A stretch of DNA of 64,000 nucleotides from Constrictibacter sp. MBR-5 (GCF_040549485.1 NZ_JBEPTK010000013.1:1-64000), one strand, 5' to 3'. Counted from the stretch's first letter, positions 26,712 through 38,500 are shown. Notes: generated by a model not told the origin, from the letters alone. Translations and numbers: made by a program.

Positions 26712-27653
26712 ATGGGCCGGCACATCATCGAACGGCTGATCGTATCGGTCCCGGTTCTCCTGGGCGTCCTGCTGATCGGCTTCCTGCTGCTCCAGGTGGT
26801 GCCGTCCGATCCGGCCGCCGTCATCGCCGGGCCAACCGCCAGCCAGGACGAGATCGACCGCATCCGTGAGGCGCTCGGCCTGAACGAGCCGCTCTGGTAC
26901 CAGTTCGGCAACTACATCGTCCGCGTGCTGCAGGGCGATTTCGGCCGCTCCTTCATCAGCAACACCGCCGTCTCGGACGAGCTTCTGGCCGCCTTCGGCC
27001 CGACGCTCGAACTGATGGTCGCCAGCCTCGTCTGGGCGGTGCCGCTCGGCATCCTGCTCGGCACCCTGGCCGCCGTGCGGCGCGGCCGCCTGACCGACCG
27101 GGCGATCATGGCCTTCTCGGTCGCCGGCGTGTCGATGCCGATCTTCTGGTTCGGCCTGATGCTGATCTGGATCGTCGGGTTCAAGCTGAACCTGCTGCCC
27201 TTCCAGGGGCGCGCCGGACCGCTCTGGACGATCGACGGGCTGCGCGCCATCGCCCTGCCGGCGATCACGCTGGGCGGCGTCTTCGTCGGGCCGATCGCCC
27301 GCATGACGCGCACCTCGGTGCTGGAGGTGCTCGGCGCCGACTATGTGCGCACCGCGCGGGCGAAGGGTGCGGGCGAGGGGCGCGTCGTCGTGCGCCACGC
27401 GCTGCGCAACGCGCTCATCCCGATCGTCACCCTGATCGGCCTGCAGATCGGCTTCCTGCTCGGCGGCGCAGTGGTGACGGAGACGATGTTCGCCTGGCCC
27501 GGCCTGGGCCGCCTCGCCGTCGGCGCGATCGTCTCGACCGACATGCCGCTGGCCCAGGGTGCCATCATGATCCTGGCGCTCGCCTTCCTCCTCGTGAACC
27601 TCGGCGTGGACGTCCTCTATGCCTATCTCGATCCGCGGGTGAAGCGCGCATGA
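26712..27653 (+). CDS. Peptide/opine-type ABC importer permease (DppB-like)
   Basis: A 313-residue permease with six helices. The N-terminal RHIIERLIVSVPVLLGVLLI is the DppB/OppB hallmark and the EAA-like loop RTARAKGAGEGRVVVRHALR binds the ATPases. It is the first gene of a six-gene operon (permeases, binding protein, two ATPases, amidohydrolase). The stop overlaps the next permease by ATGA. A separate promoter probably lies in the 160-bp gap after the toxin pseudogene, but I could not identify its -10/-35. Confidence 0.92.
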   Translation: MGRHIIERLIVSVPVLLGVLLIGFLLLQVVPSDPAAVIAGPTASQDEIDRIREALGLNEPLWYQFGNYIVRVLQGDFGRSFISNTAVSDELLAAFGPTLELMVASLVWAVPLGILLGTLAAVRRGRLTDRAIMAFSVAGVSMPIFWFGLMLIWIVGFKLNLLPFQGRAGPLWTIDGLRAIALPAITLGGVFVGPIARMTRTSVLEVLGADYVRTARAKGAGEGRVVVRHALRNALIPIVTLIGLQIGFLLGGAVVTETMFAWPGLGRLAVGAIVSTDMPLAQGAIMILALAFLLVNLGVDVLYAYLDPRVKRA

Positions 27654-28570
27654 CCACCGTGCCCGCCGCAGCGGCCGCCGCCGCTCCTTCCCCTGCCGGG
27701 CCCGCGCCCGCGGCGAAGCCCGCGAAAGGCACTCCGGCCCGCCGCCACAGCCCGCTGCGCCGCCTGCTCCGCGACAAGGCGGCGGTCGTCGCCGGCGTCT
27801 TTCTGATCGCGGTGATCCTGGCGGCGATCCTGGCGCCCTGGATCGCGCCGTCCGATCCGTACGCGAACAATCTGCGCCTGCGCATGAAGCCGCCGAGCGC
27901 CCAGTTCTGGCTCGGTACCGACGCCCAGGGGCGCGACATGATCACGCGCATCCTGTTCGGGATGCGCACCTCCTTCTTCATCGGCTTCGTCGCGGTCGCG
28001 ATCGGCGGCCTCATCGGCGCCACCCTCGGCATCCTCGCCGCCTACTATTCCCGGCTCGACAATCTGATCATGCGGATCGTCGACGTGCTGCTGACCTTCC
28101 CGGCGATCCTGCTCGGCCTGGCCATCGCGGCGGTGCTCGGCCCGGGCGTCGGCAGCCTGATCGTGGCGCTCGCCGCCTCGGCGGTACCGACGGTGGCGCG
28201 CATCACGCGCGGTGCCGCCAGCGTCGTGATGCGCAGCGAATACATGGAGGCGGGGCGGGCGGTGGGCCTCGGCGACGGCGCGCTCATCTGGCGCTACCTC
28301 GCGCCGAACTGCGTCTCGACCATCCTGGTCTACCTGACCCTGCAGTTCGGCCAGACCGTGCTGCTCGGCGCCTCCCTCTCCTTCCTCGGCCTCGGCGTCC
28401 AGCCGCCGGTCGCGGAACTGGGCAGCATGGCGGCGGAGGGGCGCAACTTCCTGTTCTTCGCACCGCATGTTTCGACGGTGCCCAGCGTCGCGATCTTCCT
28501 CGTCGTCCTCGCCTTCAACGTGCTTGGCGATGCGATGCGCGACGTCCTCGACCCGCGGCTGCGGCAGTAG
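27650..28570 (+). CDS. Peptide/opine-type ABC importer permease (DppC-like)
   Basis: A 306-residue DppC/OppC-type permease. An Ala/Pro-rich cytoplasmic tail of about 35 residues precedes the first helix. The family motif FWLGTDAQGRDMITRILFGM and the ATPase-coupling loop YMEAGRAVGLGDGALIWRYL are present, and it ends in DAMRDVLDPRLRQ. It pairs with the DppB-like permease to form the membrane channel. Four-base overlap with the gene before it; the binding protein gene begins 37 bases later. Confidence 0.92.
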   Translation: MTTVPAAAAAAAPSPAGPAPAAKPAKGTPARRHSPLRRLLRDKAAVVAGVFLIAVILAAILAPWIAPSDPYANNLRLRMKPPSAQFWLGTDAQGRDMITRILFGMRTSFFIGFVAVAIGGLIGATLGILAAYYSRLDNLIMRIVDVLLTFPAILLGLAIAAVLGPGVGSLIVALAASAVPTVARITRGAASVVMRSEYMEAGRAVGLGDGALIWRYLAPNCVSTILVYLTLQFGQTVLLGASLSFLGLGVQPPVAELGSMAAEGRNFLFFAPHVSTVPSVAIFLVVLAFNVLGDAMRDVLDPRLRQ

Positions 28571-28607
28571 GCGGCGGCCCGCTCGTCATAATCACGAACC
28601 GAGCAGT

Positions 28608-30209
28608 ATGGAGGCGGAGTTGACATCAGGCAGGATCATCGGTGCCGCGGTCGCGGGCGCCGTTCTGGGGGTGGGGCTGGCGCCGGCGGCGATGGCGCAG
28701 GAGAAAATCGTCACCATCGCGCGCACGCTCGACGCCGACAAATACGACCCGCACATCTCGACGGCCCGCTCCGCCGCCGAGGTGCTGTTCATGACCGGCG
28801 ACACGCTGGTCGTGCTCGACTACGACATGAAGACGATCCGTCCGAACCTGGCCAAGTCGTGGACCATCTCCGACGACGGCCTGACCTATACCTTCAAGCT
28901 GCGCGACGACGTGACGTTCTGCAGCGGCAAGAAGTTCACGGCCGCCGACGTGAAGGGCTCGCTCGACCGCTGGCAGAACATGCCGAAGGGCACCACCAAG
29001 TGGCGCGCCGGCGAGTACGATTCGACGACCGTGGTCGACGACTACACGCTCGAGTACAAGATCAAGAAGCCCTATTCCGAACTTCTCTACCAGATGACCC
29101 AGCACAACCACACGGTCATCAACCCGGAGGAGGCCGAGAAGCTCGGCGAAGACCTAGGCGTCAAGGCGCTCGACGGCACCGGCCCCTACTGCTTCAGCGA
29201 GTGGCAGCCGCGCAACCAGCTGACCCTCACCAAGAACCCCTATTACGACTGGGCGCCGTCCTTCTACGACAACAAGAAGCCGATGGTGGACAAGGTCGTC
29301 TGGAAGATCGTTCCGGAGGACAGCACCCGCGTCGCCGCCCTGGAGACGGGACAGAGCGACGCGCTGCAATACGTGCCCTGGTGGGCGGTGCCGCAGTTCC
29401 AGTCGAACCCGCGCTTCAACGTTTCCAAGGCCGAAGCCTATTTCTGGACCTACTATATCGGCATGAAGATCTCGCGGGATCTGATGTCCGACCTGCGCGT
29501 GCGTGAGGCGATCAACCTCGCCGTCGACCAGGCGGCCATCGCCGAAGCGGTGTGGTTCGGCCTCGCCGAGCCGGCGAACGCCTACATCGCGCCCGGTGTT
29601 CTCGACTATGCCGAGGGCCAGGATCTGTCGAAGTTCGGCTACGACCCGAAGAAGGCCGAGGCCCTGCTCGACGAGGCCGGCTGGAAGAAGGGCTCCGACG
29701 GCTTCCGCGCCAAGGACGGCGTGAAGTTGGCGCCGCTCGCCTACGGCAATTCCAGCCCGGTGGCGGCCGACGTGCTGCAGTCGGTCCAGGGCGACCTGCG
29801 CAAGATCGGCATCGACATGCAGATCCAGCAGTGGGATGCGACGGTCGTCTGGGGCAAGCTGAAGACCCAGGACTTCGACATGTACACGATGAGCTATCCG
29901 TACGTGTCGGCCGGCGACGCCCTGAACCTCTACTTCCGCTCGGCCAACATGCCGGCGCCGAACCGGATGAACTGGAACGACCCCGAGACCGACCAGTGGC
30001 TGACCGCGGCGTCCGCCGCGCTCACGGACAAGGAGCGGGCCGAGAATTTCGCCAAGGTCCAGAAGAAGGTGCACGCCGCCGCCGTCTGGATCCCCATCGT
30101 GCACGAGCCGCTGTTCCTGATCTCCGGGCCCAAGCTGAAGCCGATCAAGGCGCACGGCAACTACGGTGCCGGCTTCTACAAGGGCCTCGGCATCGAGCTG
30201 AAGGGCTGA
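28608..30209 (+). CDS. Periplasmic peptide/opine-type substrate-binding protein (family 5)
   Basis: A 533-residue extracellular solute-binding protein. The signal peptide is [22 protein letters not shown]. The body follows the SBP_bac_5 pattern: [40 protein letters not shown] and [18 protein letters not shown]. The family takes peptides, nickel, opines or sugars; the amidohydrolase at the end of the operon argues for a nitrogenous heterocycle, amide or peptide-like ligand. A TTG at 28620 with GGAGG five bases upstream is a possible alternative start, because the ATG has little ribosome binding site. Confidence 0.92.
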   Translation: MEAELTSGRIIGAAVAGAVLGVGLAPAAMAQEKIVTIARTLDADKYDPHISTARSAAEVLFMTGDTLVVLDYDMKTIRPNLAKSWTISDDGLTYTFKLRDDVTFCSGKKFTAADVKGSLDRWQNMPKGTTKWRAGEYDSTTVVDDYTLEYKIKKPYSELLYQMTQHNHTVINPEEAEKLGEDLGVKALDGTGPYCFSEWQPRNQLTLTKNPYYDWAPSFYDNKKPMVDKVVWKIVPEDSTRVAALETGQSDALQYVPWWAVPQFQSNPRFNVSKAEAYFWTYYIGMKISRDLMSDLRVREAINLAVDQAAIAEAVWFGLAEPANAYIAPGVLDYAEGQDLSKFGYDPKKAEALLDEAGWKKGSDGFRAKDGVKLAPLAYGNSSPVAADVLQSVQGDLRKIGIDMQIQQWDATVVWGKLKTQDFDMYTMSYPYVSAGDALNLYFRSANMPAPNRMNWNDPETDQWLTAASAALTDKERAENFAKVQKKVHAAAVWIPIVHEPLFLISGPKLKPIKAHGNYGAGFYKGLGIELKG

Positions 30210-30250
30210 GCGTGCTGGACGACGCAGGCAATCGGCAGGGGGCGAACGCC

Positions 30251-31269
<1,019 letters not shown>

Positions 31270-31273
<4 letters not shown>

Positions 31274-32394
31274 CCGCCGCCGACGGTGCCGTTATCCCAG
31301 TCTCACCGCCGCAGCCGGTGCTCGAGGTCGAGGGGCTGACCAAGCACTTCCCGGTCAATCGCGGCATCGTCCTGTCGCGCCAGGTCGGCGCCGTCCGCGC
31401 CGTCGACGACGTCTCCTTCAGGCTGAACGCGGGGGAGACGCTGGCGCTGGTCGGCGAGAGCGGCTGCGGCAAGTCGACCACCGGCCGCCTGCTGATCCGC
31501 CTGATCGAGCCGACGGCGGGCAGCGTTCGCTACGGTGGCCGCAACATCTTCGACCTCGGCCGCACCGAGGTGCGCGGCCTGCGGCGCGAGCTGCAGATCA
31601 TCTTCCAGGACCCCTACGCGTCGCTGAACCCGCGCATGTCCGTCGGCCAGGTGATCGGCGAGCCGCTGCGCGTGCACGGCCTCGGCGACCGCGCCGAGCG
31701 TCAGCGGCGGGTGGAGGAACTGCTCGGCCTCGTCGGCCTGTCGCCCTGGCACGCGGTGCGCTACCCGCACGAATTCTCCGGCGGCCAGCGCCAGCGTATC
31801 GGCATCGCCCGGGCGCTCGCCGTGTCGCCGAAGGTCATCGTCTGCGACGAGCCGGTGTCCGCCCTCGACGTCTCGATCCAGGCCCAGGTCGTGAACCTGC
31901 TGAAGGACCTGCAGCGCAGCTTCGGCCTGTCCTACGTCTTCATCGCCCACGACCTCGCGGTGGTGAAGCACATCAGCGACCGCATCGCCGTCATGTATCT
32001 CGGCAAGATCGTCGAGCTGGCGGAGAAGCGCACCCTCTACGCCGCCCCGCGCCACCCCTATACCCAGGCGCTGCTGTCGGCGATCCCGATCCCGGACCCG
32101 ACGCTCAACCGGGAGAAGCGGATCCTGGAGGGCGACGTCCCCAGCCCGATGAACCCGCCCAGCGGTTGCCGCTTCCACACCCGCTGCCCATTCGTGCAGG
32201 ATCGTTGCAGACGCGACGAGCCGGCGTTCCGCGACATCGGCGGCGGCCAGATGGTCGCGTGCCATTTCGCCGAGCAGATCCCGGCGATGGCGCCGATCGC
32301 CGACGTTGCGTCCGACAGCGCCACGGCGGCCTACCGCCGTCGCCTCGCGATCTACGAGAAGGCGCGCCGCGCCGCCGCCGGCCTGGCCGCCTGA
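31270..32394 (+). CDS. Peptide-type ABC importer ATPase (DppF-like)
   Basis: A 374-residue ATPase of the DppF/OppF type: Walker [18 protein letters not shown], signature [17 protein letters not shown], Walker [13 protein letters not shown] and the C-terminal Cys-rich [15 protein letters not shown] motif. It dimerises with the DppD-like ATPase. [20 protein letters not shown] is the family's usual switch region. The last 35 residues (after EQIPAMAPI) are an Ala-rich tail outside the domain. Intact and in the middle of the operon. Confidence 0.92.
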
Positions 32395-32456
32395 AAGACG
32401 AGCAAACGCGCAGCGCGCGAACGACAGAACCGAGCCAGGAGCAGGAGAGCCCCCGC

Positions 32457-33896
32457 ATGGTCGACACCACCGTCATTCGCAACGCCGACTGGCTGATCGC
32501 CTGGAACGAGACGACGCAGAGCCATGTCTACAAGCGCGGCTGCGACGTCGCCTTCGCCGAGGGCAAGATCACCTTCGTCGGCAAGGGTTATGCTGGTCCG
32601 GCGACGAAGGAGATCGACGGCCGCGACCGATTCGTCCTGCCCGGCCTCGTCAACATCCACACCCACCCGACCAGCGAGCCGCTGCGCAAGGGCATCACCG
32701 ACGAGACGCGCAGCCCAGGTTTCTGGCACAGCTCGCTCTACGAATACCTGACCATCTTCCACAACGACGCCGCCGGCTACACCGCCGCGATCCGCTGCGC
32801 CCTGGCCGAACTGCTGATGAGCGGCGTCACCACGGTCGTCGACATCTCCATGCCGTTCGACGGCTGGCTCGACGAACTGGCCGACAGCGGCATCCGGGCC
32901 GTCGCCGCACCCGTCTATCGCGATGCGCGCTGGTTCACGCGCAACGGCCACAAGCTCGAATACGAGTGGGACAAGAAGGCCGGCCGCGAGGCCTTCGAGC
33001 GTGCCCAGCGCGTCGTCGAACTGGCGCGCCAGCATCCGTCCGGGCGCCTGTCCGGCATGATGTCGCCGGTCCAGATCGACACCTGCTCGGCCGAACTGCT
33101 CCGCGACAGCCAGGATTACGCCAGGGAGCGTAACCTGCCGCTCCAGATCCACGCGGCGCAGAGCGTGACGGAGTTCCACGAGATGGTCGGCCGCACCGGC
33201 CTGACGCCGATCCAGTGGATGGACAAGATCGGCATCCTCTCGGACAACACGATCATCGGCCACGGCATCTTCCTCGACCACCATCCCTGGCTGCACTGGA
33301 CGACGCGCAAGGACATGGGCCTGCTCGCCGACCGCGGCGCCACCGTCGCCCACTGCCCGACCGTCTTCGTGCGCCGCGGCATCACCCTGCGCACCTTCGG
33401 CGAGTATGTCCGCGGCGGTATCAACATGGGCATCGGCACCGACACCTATCCCCACAACTTCCTCGACGAGATGCGGGCCGTCGCCTACTACGCCCGCGCG
33501 GTGGGCGAGAGCGTCGACGACCTGCAGACGCTCGACGTGTTCAACGCCGCCACCATCGGCGGCGCCAGGGCGCTGCGCCGCGACGATATCGGCCGCCTGA
33601 CGCCCGGCGCCTGCGCCGACATCCTGCTCTGCGACACGAAGGAGCCGGCGATGCGCCCGCTGCGCGAGCCGCTGCGCAGCCTGATGTACGTCGCCGGCGA
33701 CCGTGCGGTGCGCGAGGTCTTCGTCGCCGGCGAGATGGTTGTCAAAGACGGCAAGTGCCTGACCATCGACCTCGCCGCCGAGTCCGAGGCGCTGGAGGAG
33801 GCGCAGAAGCGCTCCATGGCCGGCGTCGCCCAGCGCGACTGGGCCGGCCGCACCGCCGACGAGATCGCGCCGATGGTGATGCCGACGGTGAACTGA
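32457..33896 (+). CDS. Amidohydrolase (TRZ/ATZ, cytosine-deaminase-like) family
   Basis: A 479-residue metal-dependent hydrolase. The metal ligands sit in VNIHTHPTSEP (HxH), LQIHAAQSVTEF, IIGHGIFLDHHP and MGIGTDTYPHNF (the Asp). The beta-sandwich start, VIRNADWLIAWN, and the ending VREVFVAGEMVVKDG frame the barrel. TRZ/ATZ enzymes deaminate or dechlorinate N-heterocycles such as triazines, guanine or melamine-like compounds. Placed directly after the importer genes with GGAGCAGGAG upstream, it is probably the first intracellular step for the imported compound. Confidence 0.87.
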   Translation: MVDTTVIRNADWLIAWNETTQSHVYKRGCDVAFAEGKITFVGKGYAGPATKEIDGRDRFVLPGLVNIHTHPTSEPLRKGITDETRSPGFWHSSLYEYLTIFHNDAAGYTAAIRCALAELLMSGVTTVVDISMPFDGWLDELADSGIRAVAAPVYRDARWFTRNGHKLEYEWDKKAGREAFERAQRVVELARQHPSGRLSGMMSPVQIDTCSAELLRDSQDYARERNLPLQIHAAQSVTEFHEMVGRTGLTPIQWMDKIGILSDNTIIGHGIFLDHHPWLHWTTRKDMGLLADRGATVAHCPTVFVRRGITLRTFGEYVRGGINMGIGTDTYPHNFLDEMRAVAYYARAVGESVDDLQTLDVFNAATIGGARALRRDDIGRLTPGACADILLCDTKEPAMRPLREPLRSLMYVAGDRAVREVFVAGEMVVKDGKCLTIDLAAESEALEEAQKRSMAGVAQRDWAGRTADEIAPMVMPTVN

Positions 33897-34363
33897 TCTT
33901 CCGCGGCGATCGCGGGCCGGGGACAATTTGTCCGTATCGCCCCCGGCACGGCGGCTGCCGGCTTAGATCGGCCTTAACGGACGGGGCGCTATCAACGGCT
34001 CCCCCCGGCGGTCGCGGGGCGGTGTATCCGGGACGCGCGCCATGACTCGCGAAGTCGCCTTGCCTATGCACGGGGCCGTCACCGCGACAGGGCTGCCTCC
34101 GCGGCGGGCGGCCATCATCCTTTTCGGCCCGGGCCCGCGCCACCGGGCCGTCCGAGGATCGACCCGCACGTTGATCCGGGGATGAAAAAGTCGTCCCCCT
34201 CGTGATCCGGGCCGCGGCCGAAGCCGTATGCGCCACGATGGTTTGGTCGCAAGACTGAACCGCCTCTCCCGCCATTTCTGCCGCCGCCGGATCGGGTGTG
34301 CACAGCGCCCGCGCAACGGCCTTCGCTCGTTAACACAACCGTAACGCTCATGAGAATGGGACA
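33897..34363. other. 467-bp intergenic region before the chemoreceptor genes
   Basis: No gene was recognised; the open frames here have the composition of shadow reading. It contains a 13-bp palindrome GGACAATTTGTCC (33921-33933, separate entry), a GGGGA/TCCCC inverted repeat near 34180, and AT-richer sequence with TTAACACAACCGTAACG close to the chemoreceptor start that may carry its promoter. Confidence 0.5.
33921..33933. promoter_or_regulatory. 13-bp palindrome, copy 1
   Basis: GGACAA-T-TTGTCC is a perfect palindrome with 6-base arms. A closely similar copy (GGACATTTTGTCC) lies upstream of the globin-coupled chemoreceptor at 36177. The shared context GGACANTTTGTCCGT continues two bases past the palindrome, so they are likely binding sites of one regulator. 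This copy is about 430 bases from the next gene start. Confidence 0.4.
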
Positions 34364-36061
34364 ATGCTGTCAAAAATAACAATCGCGACCAGGATGGTCC
34401 TCGGCTTTTCTGTCGTTCTGATCCTCATGTGTGCCCTGAGCGCGATCAGCATCTACCAAGTCGACCGCATCAGTGCCGATCTCGAACGGATCAACGACGT
34501 CAACGGCGTAAAGCAGCGTTACGCCATCAATTTCCGCGGAAGCGTGCATGATCGGGCGATCAGCGCCCGCGATGTCACCCTGGTTGCGGGTGACGACAAG
34601 CTCGGCGCGGTGGTCGCGGAAATCGACCGCCTGGCGGCATTCTACGCGACGTCGGCTGCGGCAATGGATGCGATGTTCGCCGCGCGGACCGACATCTCCG
34701 ACGAGGAGGTGCGCATCCTCGCGAGCATCAAGGAGACCGAAGCGCGGACCCTCCCACTCATCTCCCGGATCATCGCCAGCCAGCGTGCCGGCGATGCCGA
34801 TACGGCGCGTTCCGTCCTGATGAACGAGGCCCGGCCCGCATTCGAGGAGTGGCTGGCCCGGATCAACCGCTTTATCGATCTTCAGGAGAGCATGAACCAG
34901 GGCATCGGCTCCGAGGTCAATTCTCTCGTCGCCAACTTCAAGTATCTGATGCTGGGCCTGTCCGCCGCGGCCCTGCTGATCGGCTTGGTGATCGGGCTCT
35001 GGAACGTGCGCGCGGTGCGCCCGCTACGCCGCCTGACCGGTACGATGATCAGGCTGTCGAAGGGCGAGCTGTCGGTCGAGATCCCGCCGGCGACCACGGG
35101 TGACGAGGTCGGCGACATCATCCGGGCGGTGCACGTCTTCAAGGATAATGCCCTGGAAACCGCCCGGCTGCGCCAGGAACAGGCGCACTCGGCGGTCGAG
35201 GCCGAACGGCAGAAGAAGGCTGCGATGAGCGCGCTGGCCGCCGAGTTCGAGACCTCCGTCAACGAGATCGTCGGGCTGGTGTCGTCGGCGTCGACCGAAC
35301 TCTTCGCGACCGCCCAGGAGATGTCGGCCACCGCGGAGCGCACGGCCGCCCGGTCCAGCGACACGGCCACGGTCTCCGAGCGGTCGTCGGCGAACGTGCA
35401 GGCCGTCGTGGTGCGGGCCGACGAACTCGGGGCGACCGTGCAGGAGATCGGCCGTCAGGTCTCGACCTCCACGCAGGCCGCGGAGCGTGCGGTGGACGAG
35501 GCGCGCAGCGCCGGCGTGCAGGTGCGCGAACTGGTCGATGCCGCCGAGAAGATCGGCGAAGTGGTCAGCCTGATCAGCGACATCGCCAGCCAGACCAACC
35601 TGCTCGCCCTCAACGCCACGATCGAGGCGGCGAGGGCCGGCGAAGCCGGCAAGGGCTTTGCCGTGGTGGCGACGGAGGTGAAGTCGCTCGCCGGCCAGAC
35701 GGCGAAGGCGACCGAGGAGATCTCGCGCAAGATCGCCGAGATGCAGAACGTCACCTCGCTTTCCGCCGCCGCCATCGGCCGGATCACCCAGGTCATCGAC
35801 GAGATCAGCCGCATCTCGGGGATCATCGCCTCGGCGGTCGGGCGACAGGACGAGGTGACCCGCGAGATCGGCAGCAATGTCGGCGAAGCCGCCCGTGGCA
35901 CGAAGGAAGCCGCGAGCAACATGTACGAGGTCAACCGCGCCGCGGGCGACACCCGTACAGCCTCGACGCGGTTGGTTTCGTCGGCGGGCGATCTTTCGAG
36001 GCAGTCAGAGCTGCTGCGAACGCGCGTTGCCGACTTCATCGATCAGATCAGGGCAGCATAG
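34364..36061 (+). CDS. Methyl-accepting chemotaxis protein (4HB/HAMP type)
   Basis: A 565-residue membrane chemoreceptor. It has an N-terminal helix [20 protein letters not shown], a periplasmic helical domain of about 160 residues (four-helix-bundle type), a second helix [24 protein letters not shown] ([20 protein letters not shown]), then the signalling domain. The tip [20 protein letters not shown] plus [19 protein letters not shown] is perfect. There is no C-terminal CheR/CheB tether. No che genes are in the window, so signalling must use a cluster elsewhere. The ligand is unknown. Confidence 0.93.
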   Translation: MLSKITIATRMVLGFSVVLILMCALSAISIYQVDRISADLERINDVNGVKQRYAINFRGSVHDRAISARDVTLVAGDDKLGAVVAEIDRLAAFYATSAAAMDAMFAARTDISDEEVRILASIKETEARTLPLISRIIASQRAGDADTARSVLMNEARPAFEEWLARINRFIDLQESMNQGIGSEVNSLVANFKYLMLGLSAAALLIGLVIGLWNVRAVRPLRRLTGTMIRLSKGELSVEIPPATTGDEVGDIIRAVHVFKDNALETARLRQEQAHSAVEAERQKKAAMSALAAEFETSVNEIVGLVSSASTELFATAQEMSATAERTAARSSDTATVSERSSANVQAVVVRADELGATVQEIGRQVSTSTQAAERAVDEARSAGVQVRELVDAAEKIGEVVSLISDIASQTNLLALNATIEAARAGEAGKGFAVVATEVKSLAGQTAKATEEISRKIAEMQNVTSLSAAAIGRITQVIDEISRISGIIASAVGRQDEVTREIGSNVGEAARGTKEAASNMYEVNRAAGDTRTASTRLVSSAGDLSRQSELLRTRVADFIDQIRAA

Positions 36062-36176
36062 CCCGCCCCCCGATCCGCCGTGCAGCCCGGGCTGTGGCGC
36101 TGATCGGCTTCGCCGTCCCCGCGGGGCGCGGAGGGCGGGATAACCGGCGGCGCTCCAGGCGGCCTCTCGTGGAACG

Positions 36177-36189
36177 GGACATTTTGTCC
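36177..36189. promoter_or_regulatory. 13-bp palindrome, copy 2
   Basis: GGACA-TTT-TGTCC, the same motif as at 33921 with one base changed inside the arms, lies 112 bases before the globin-coupled chemoreceptor start. The flanking GT after it is also conserved. A GGCGATTTTTTTCGCC mini-hairpin follows at about 36199. Confidence 0.4.
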
Positions 36190-36300
36190 GTCCATCAGGG
36201 CGATTTTTTTCGCCGTGACAGTGATCCCTTCAATCATCGCCGCGTATGACGTCCCCATTGGGGGGAAGTTCTGTCGCGTTTGATTGAAGGGTGACGCAGG

Positions 36301-37641
36301 ATGCGCGCTACGGCTGGGGACGGGCAGAAGAAGCGGTTCGCCGCCTTCGGAATCGAGGATGCCGACGTCGCGGTGCTACGTCGGCACGCCGACACGGTCC
36401 GGCGGCGCGTGCCCGATCTACTCGACGACCTGCACGGCGACTTCGCCGGCTGGCCCGAAATCCAGTCGGCCCTGATGAAGCCGGACGTGCACGCGGTCCG
36501 CGTGGCGCACTGGGTCCGGGTCGCCTCGGGTGATCTCGGCGACGGCTTCCTCGAGTCCGCGCGAAGCCTCGCCTCCGCCTTCTACGACAGCGGCGTTCCC
36601 AGCTACGCGGTGGCCATCTGCCATGCCACCGTCGGCGCGGCGGTCACGCGGATGCTGACGGCCGAGGTGAAGGGCGGCTTCCTCTCGTCCGGTCGGGAGG
36701 ACCGCGCGGCGTTGGCCGCGGCCCTCAACAAGGTCGCATGGCTCGATCTGGAAGTCCTGCTGGAAACCTATGCCGCTGCCGAGACCGAGGCGAAGCGCGC
36801 GGTGGTCAAGGCGCTGGCCGACAGGTTCGACGCGAGTGTCGGCGCGGTGATCGGCAAGGTGCTGGAGTCGGCGCGCGGTCTCGAGGGCACGGCGAAGAGC
36901 ATGATCGGCACCGCCGAGACAACGACCGATCTGGCCTCGTCGGTCGGCACCTCCTATGCCCGCGCGAACGCCAGCGTACAGACGGTGGCTGGCGCTTCCC
37001 AGGAACTGTCCGCGTCGATCGCGGAGATCGGCCAGCAGATGAGCCTGTCCCAATCCATCGCCCGCAGTGCGGTGAGCGAGGCGGAGAAGACGAATGCCAC
37101 CGTCAGCGGCCTCGTCCAGGCGGCCGCCCAGGTCGGCGAGGTGGTCGGCCTGATCAACTCGATCGCGGCGCAGACGAATCTCTTGGCGCTCAATGCGACC
37201 ATCGAGGCGGCGCGGGCCGGCGAGGCGGGCAAGGGCTTCGCCGTCGTCGCGTCCGAGGTGAAGAATCTTGCCAACCAGACCGCCCGGGCGACGGAGCGCG
37301 TGACGGCCGAGATCAAGTCGATCCAGTCGATCAGCGCTGAGGCCGCAGGTGCCATCGGCGGCATCGCCGGCACGATCACGCGCATCGACGGGATCGGGAC
37401 GTCGATCGCGGCGGCGGTGGAGGAGCAGAGCGCGGCCACCCAGGAGATCACGCGCAACGTTCGGCAGGCGGCCGAAAGCGCCGAGGAAGTCGCAGCCAGC
37501 ATCGGCGCGGTTCATTCTGCCGCCGACGCCAGCCGCAACTCGTCCGTCGAGGTTCTCGGGGCCGCCGGTGTCCTTGCCGGCCAGGCCGAGGCCATGCGCC
37601 GTCAGGTCGAGAGCTTCCTCGCCGAGATCCGCGCGGCGTGA
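36301..37641 (+). CDS. Globin-coupled chemotaxis transducer, soluble (HemAT-like)
   Basis: A 446-residue cytosolic receptor without membrane segment or HAMP. Residues about 15-170 match a globin-coupled sensor (protoglobin) domain, beginning [20 protein letters not shown]. The signalling domain follows, with [20 protein letters not shown] and [20 protein letters not shown]. In typical members the proximal haem His lies in a motif like RIGRAHVRIGL. The gap-free equivalent here is [11 protein letters not shown], placing Phe94 where His is expected. Haem binding is thus doubtful; an alternative ligand or another sensory mode is possible. AGGGTGACGCAGG provides a ribosome binding site. Confidence 0.85.
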   Translation: MRATAGDGQKKRFAAFGIEDADVAVLRRHADTVRRRVPDLLDDLHGDFAGWPEIQSALMKPDVHAVRVAHWVRVASGDLGDGFLESARSLASAFYDSGVPSYAVAICHATVGAAVTRMLTAEVKGGFLSSGREDRAALAAALNKVAWLDLEVLLETYAAAETEAKRAVVKALADRFDASVGAVIGKVLESARGLEGTAKSMIGTAETTTDLASSVGTSYARANASVQTVAGASQELSASIAEIGQQMSLSQSIARSAVSEAEKTNATVSGLVQAAAQVGEVVGLINSIAAQTNLLALNATIEAARAGEAGKGFAVVASEVKNLANQTARATERVTAEIKSIQSISAEAAGAIGGIAGTITRIDGIGTSIAAAVEEQSAATQEITRNVRQAAESAEEVAASIGAVHSAADASRNSSVEVLGAAGVLAGQAEAMRRQVESFLAEIRAA

Positions 37642-37663
37642 CTCCCGGCGGCGCCGCCGCCGC

Positions 37664-38500
37664 TCAGCCGGCGGCGCGGCGGCGCTCCTGCTCCTCCCAG
37701 AAACTGTAGGCGCCCTCGCTCAGGCTGAACGGTTCGGCGTCGGCGAGGAAAGCATGGCGGTGCACGATCACGCTGTGGGCGTCGATGAACGCGACATCGT
37801 AGGCGGGCGCCTCCTGCACGCCCCGCGGCCGTGCGTCGGCATAGTCCAGCGCCATCTGATGGCAGGTGCCGCCCGGCGTGCTGAACGGCACGCCGCGCCA
37901 TGAGCCGGACACCGGCCGCTGTGCGTGGCCGAAGAAGAGGTGGCGCACCCGCGGCAGGTGCGGGCCGATCCGCTCGACGAACTCGAAGCCCTGGATCAGG
38001 CCGGTGGCGTCGATCGCCGGCACGCCGAGCTTGAACGGCGGATGGTGCATGAACAGGAAGACCGGCTGCCCCTCGCTCTCGCGGAAGCGCTCGTCCAGCC
38101 AGTCGAGCCGCTCGTCGTCGTACCAGCCGGCATGGGTGCCGGTCTTGCTGGTGTCGGCGAAGATGAAGCGGCCGAGGTCGGTGTCCATCACGCTCTGCAC
38201 GTTGCCGCGGCCGTCGACCTTCGCGTCGCGGAACACCTTGCGGAAGGCGTCCGGCCGGTCGTGGTCGCCGAGCAGGAAGCGCATCGGCATCGACAGGTGC
38301 GACAGTCCCGCCCGCAGGTTCTCATAGGCGGCCCGGTCGCCGAAATGCGTGAGGTTGCCGGTCAGCACCAGCAGGTCCGCGTCGGTATGGTGGCGTTGGA
38401 TGTCGGCGATGCAGGCATCCAGCCGGGCGCGCGGGTCGATGCCGTAGACCTGCTCGCCGGGGGCGGCCAGGTGCGTGTCGGTCAGGTGGATCAGCTTCAT
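37664..38500 (-). CDS. GpdQ-like metallophosphoesterase with altered metal ligands
   Basis: A 278-residue protein, a close tandem paralogue of the gene upstream, with GpdQ-type features such as LTDTHLAAPGEQVYG, GWYDDERLDWLDERF and FLFMHHPPFKLGVPAID. Three expected metal-ligand positions differ from the paralogue and from the family: GNLTH (Asn49) for GDLTH, GDHD (Asp79) for GNHD, and GHAQ (Gln194) for GHVH. D8, H10, H152 and H192 remain. It may have changed metal preference, or be a low-activity partner of the intact copy. It is the last gene of the ugp-like operon, 143 bases after the intact copy. Confidence 0.85.
   Translation of the reverse strand: MKLIHLTDTHLAAPGEQVYGIDPRARLDACIADIQRHHTDADLLVLTGNLTHFGDRAAYENLRAGLSHLSMPMRFLLGDHDRPDAFRKVFRDAKVDGRGNVQSVMDTDLGRFIFADTSKTGTHAGWYDDERLDWLDERFRESEGQPVFLFMHHPPFKLGVPAIDATGLIQGFEFVERIGPHLPRVRHLFFGHAQRPVSGSWRGVPFSTPGGTCHQMALDYADARPRGVQEAPAYDVAFIDAHSVIVHRHAFLADAEPFSLSEGAYSFWEEQERRRAAG

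Noticed and set aside
34180-34205. GGGGA/TCCCC inverted repeat as a third copy of the chemoreceptor palindrome
   Set aside because: The arms differ from GGACA/TGTCC and the loop is longer.
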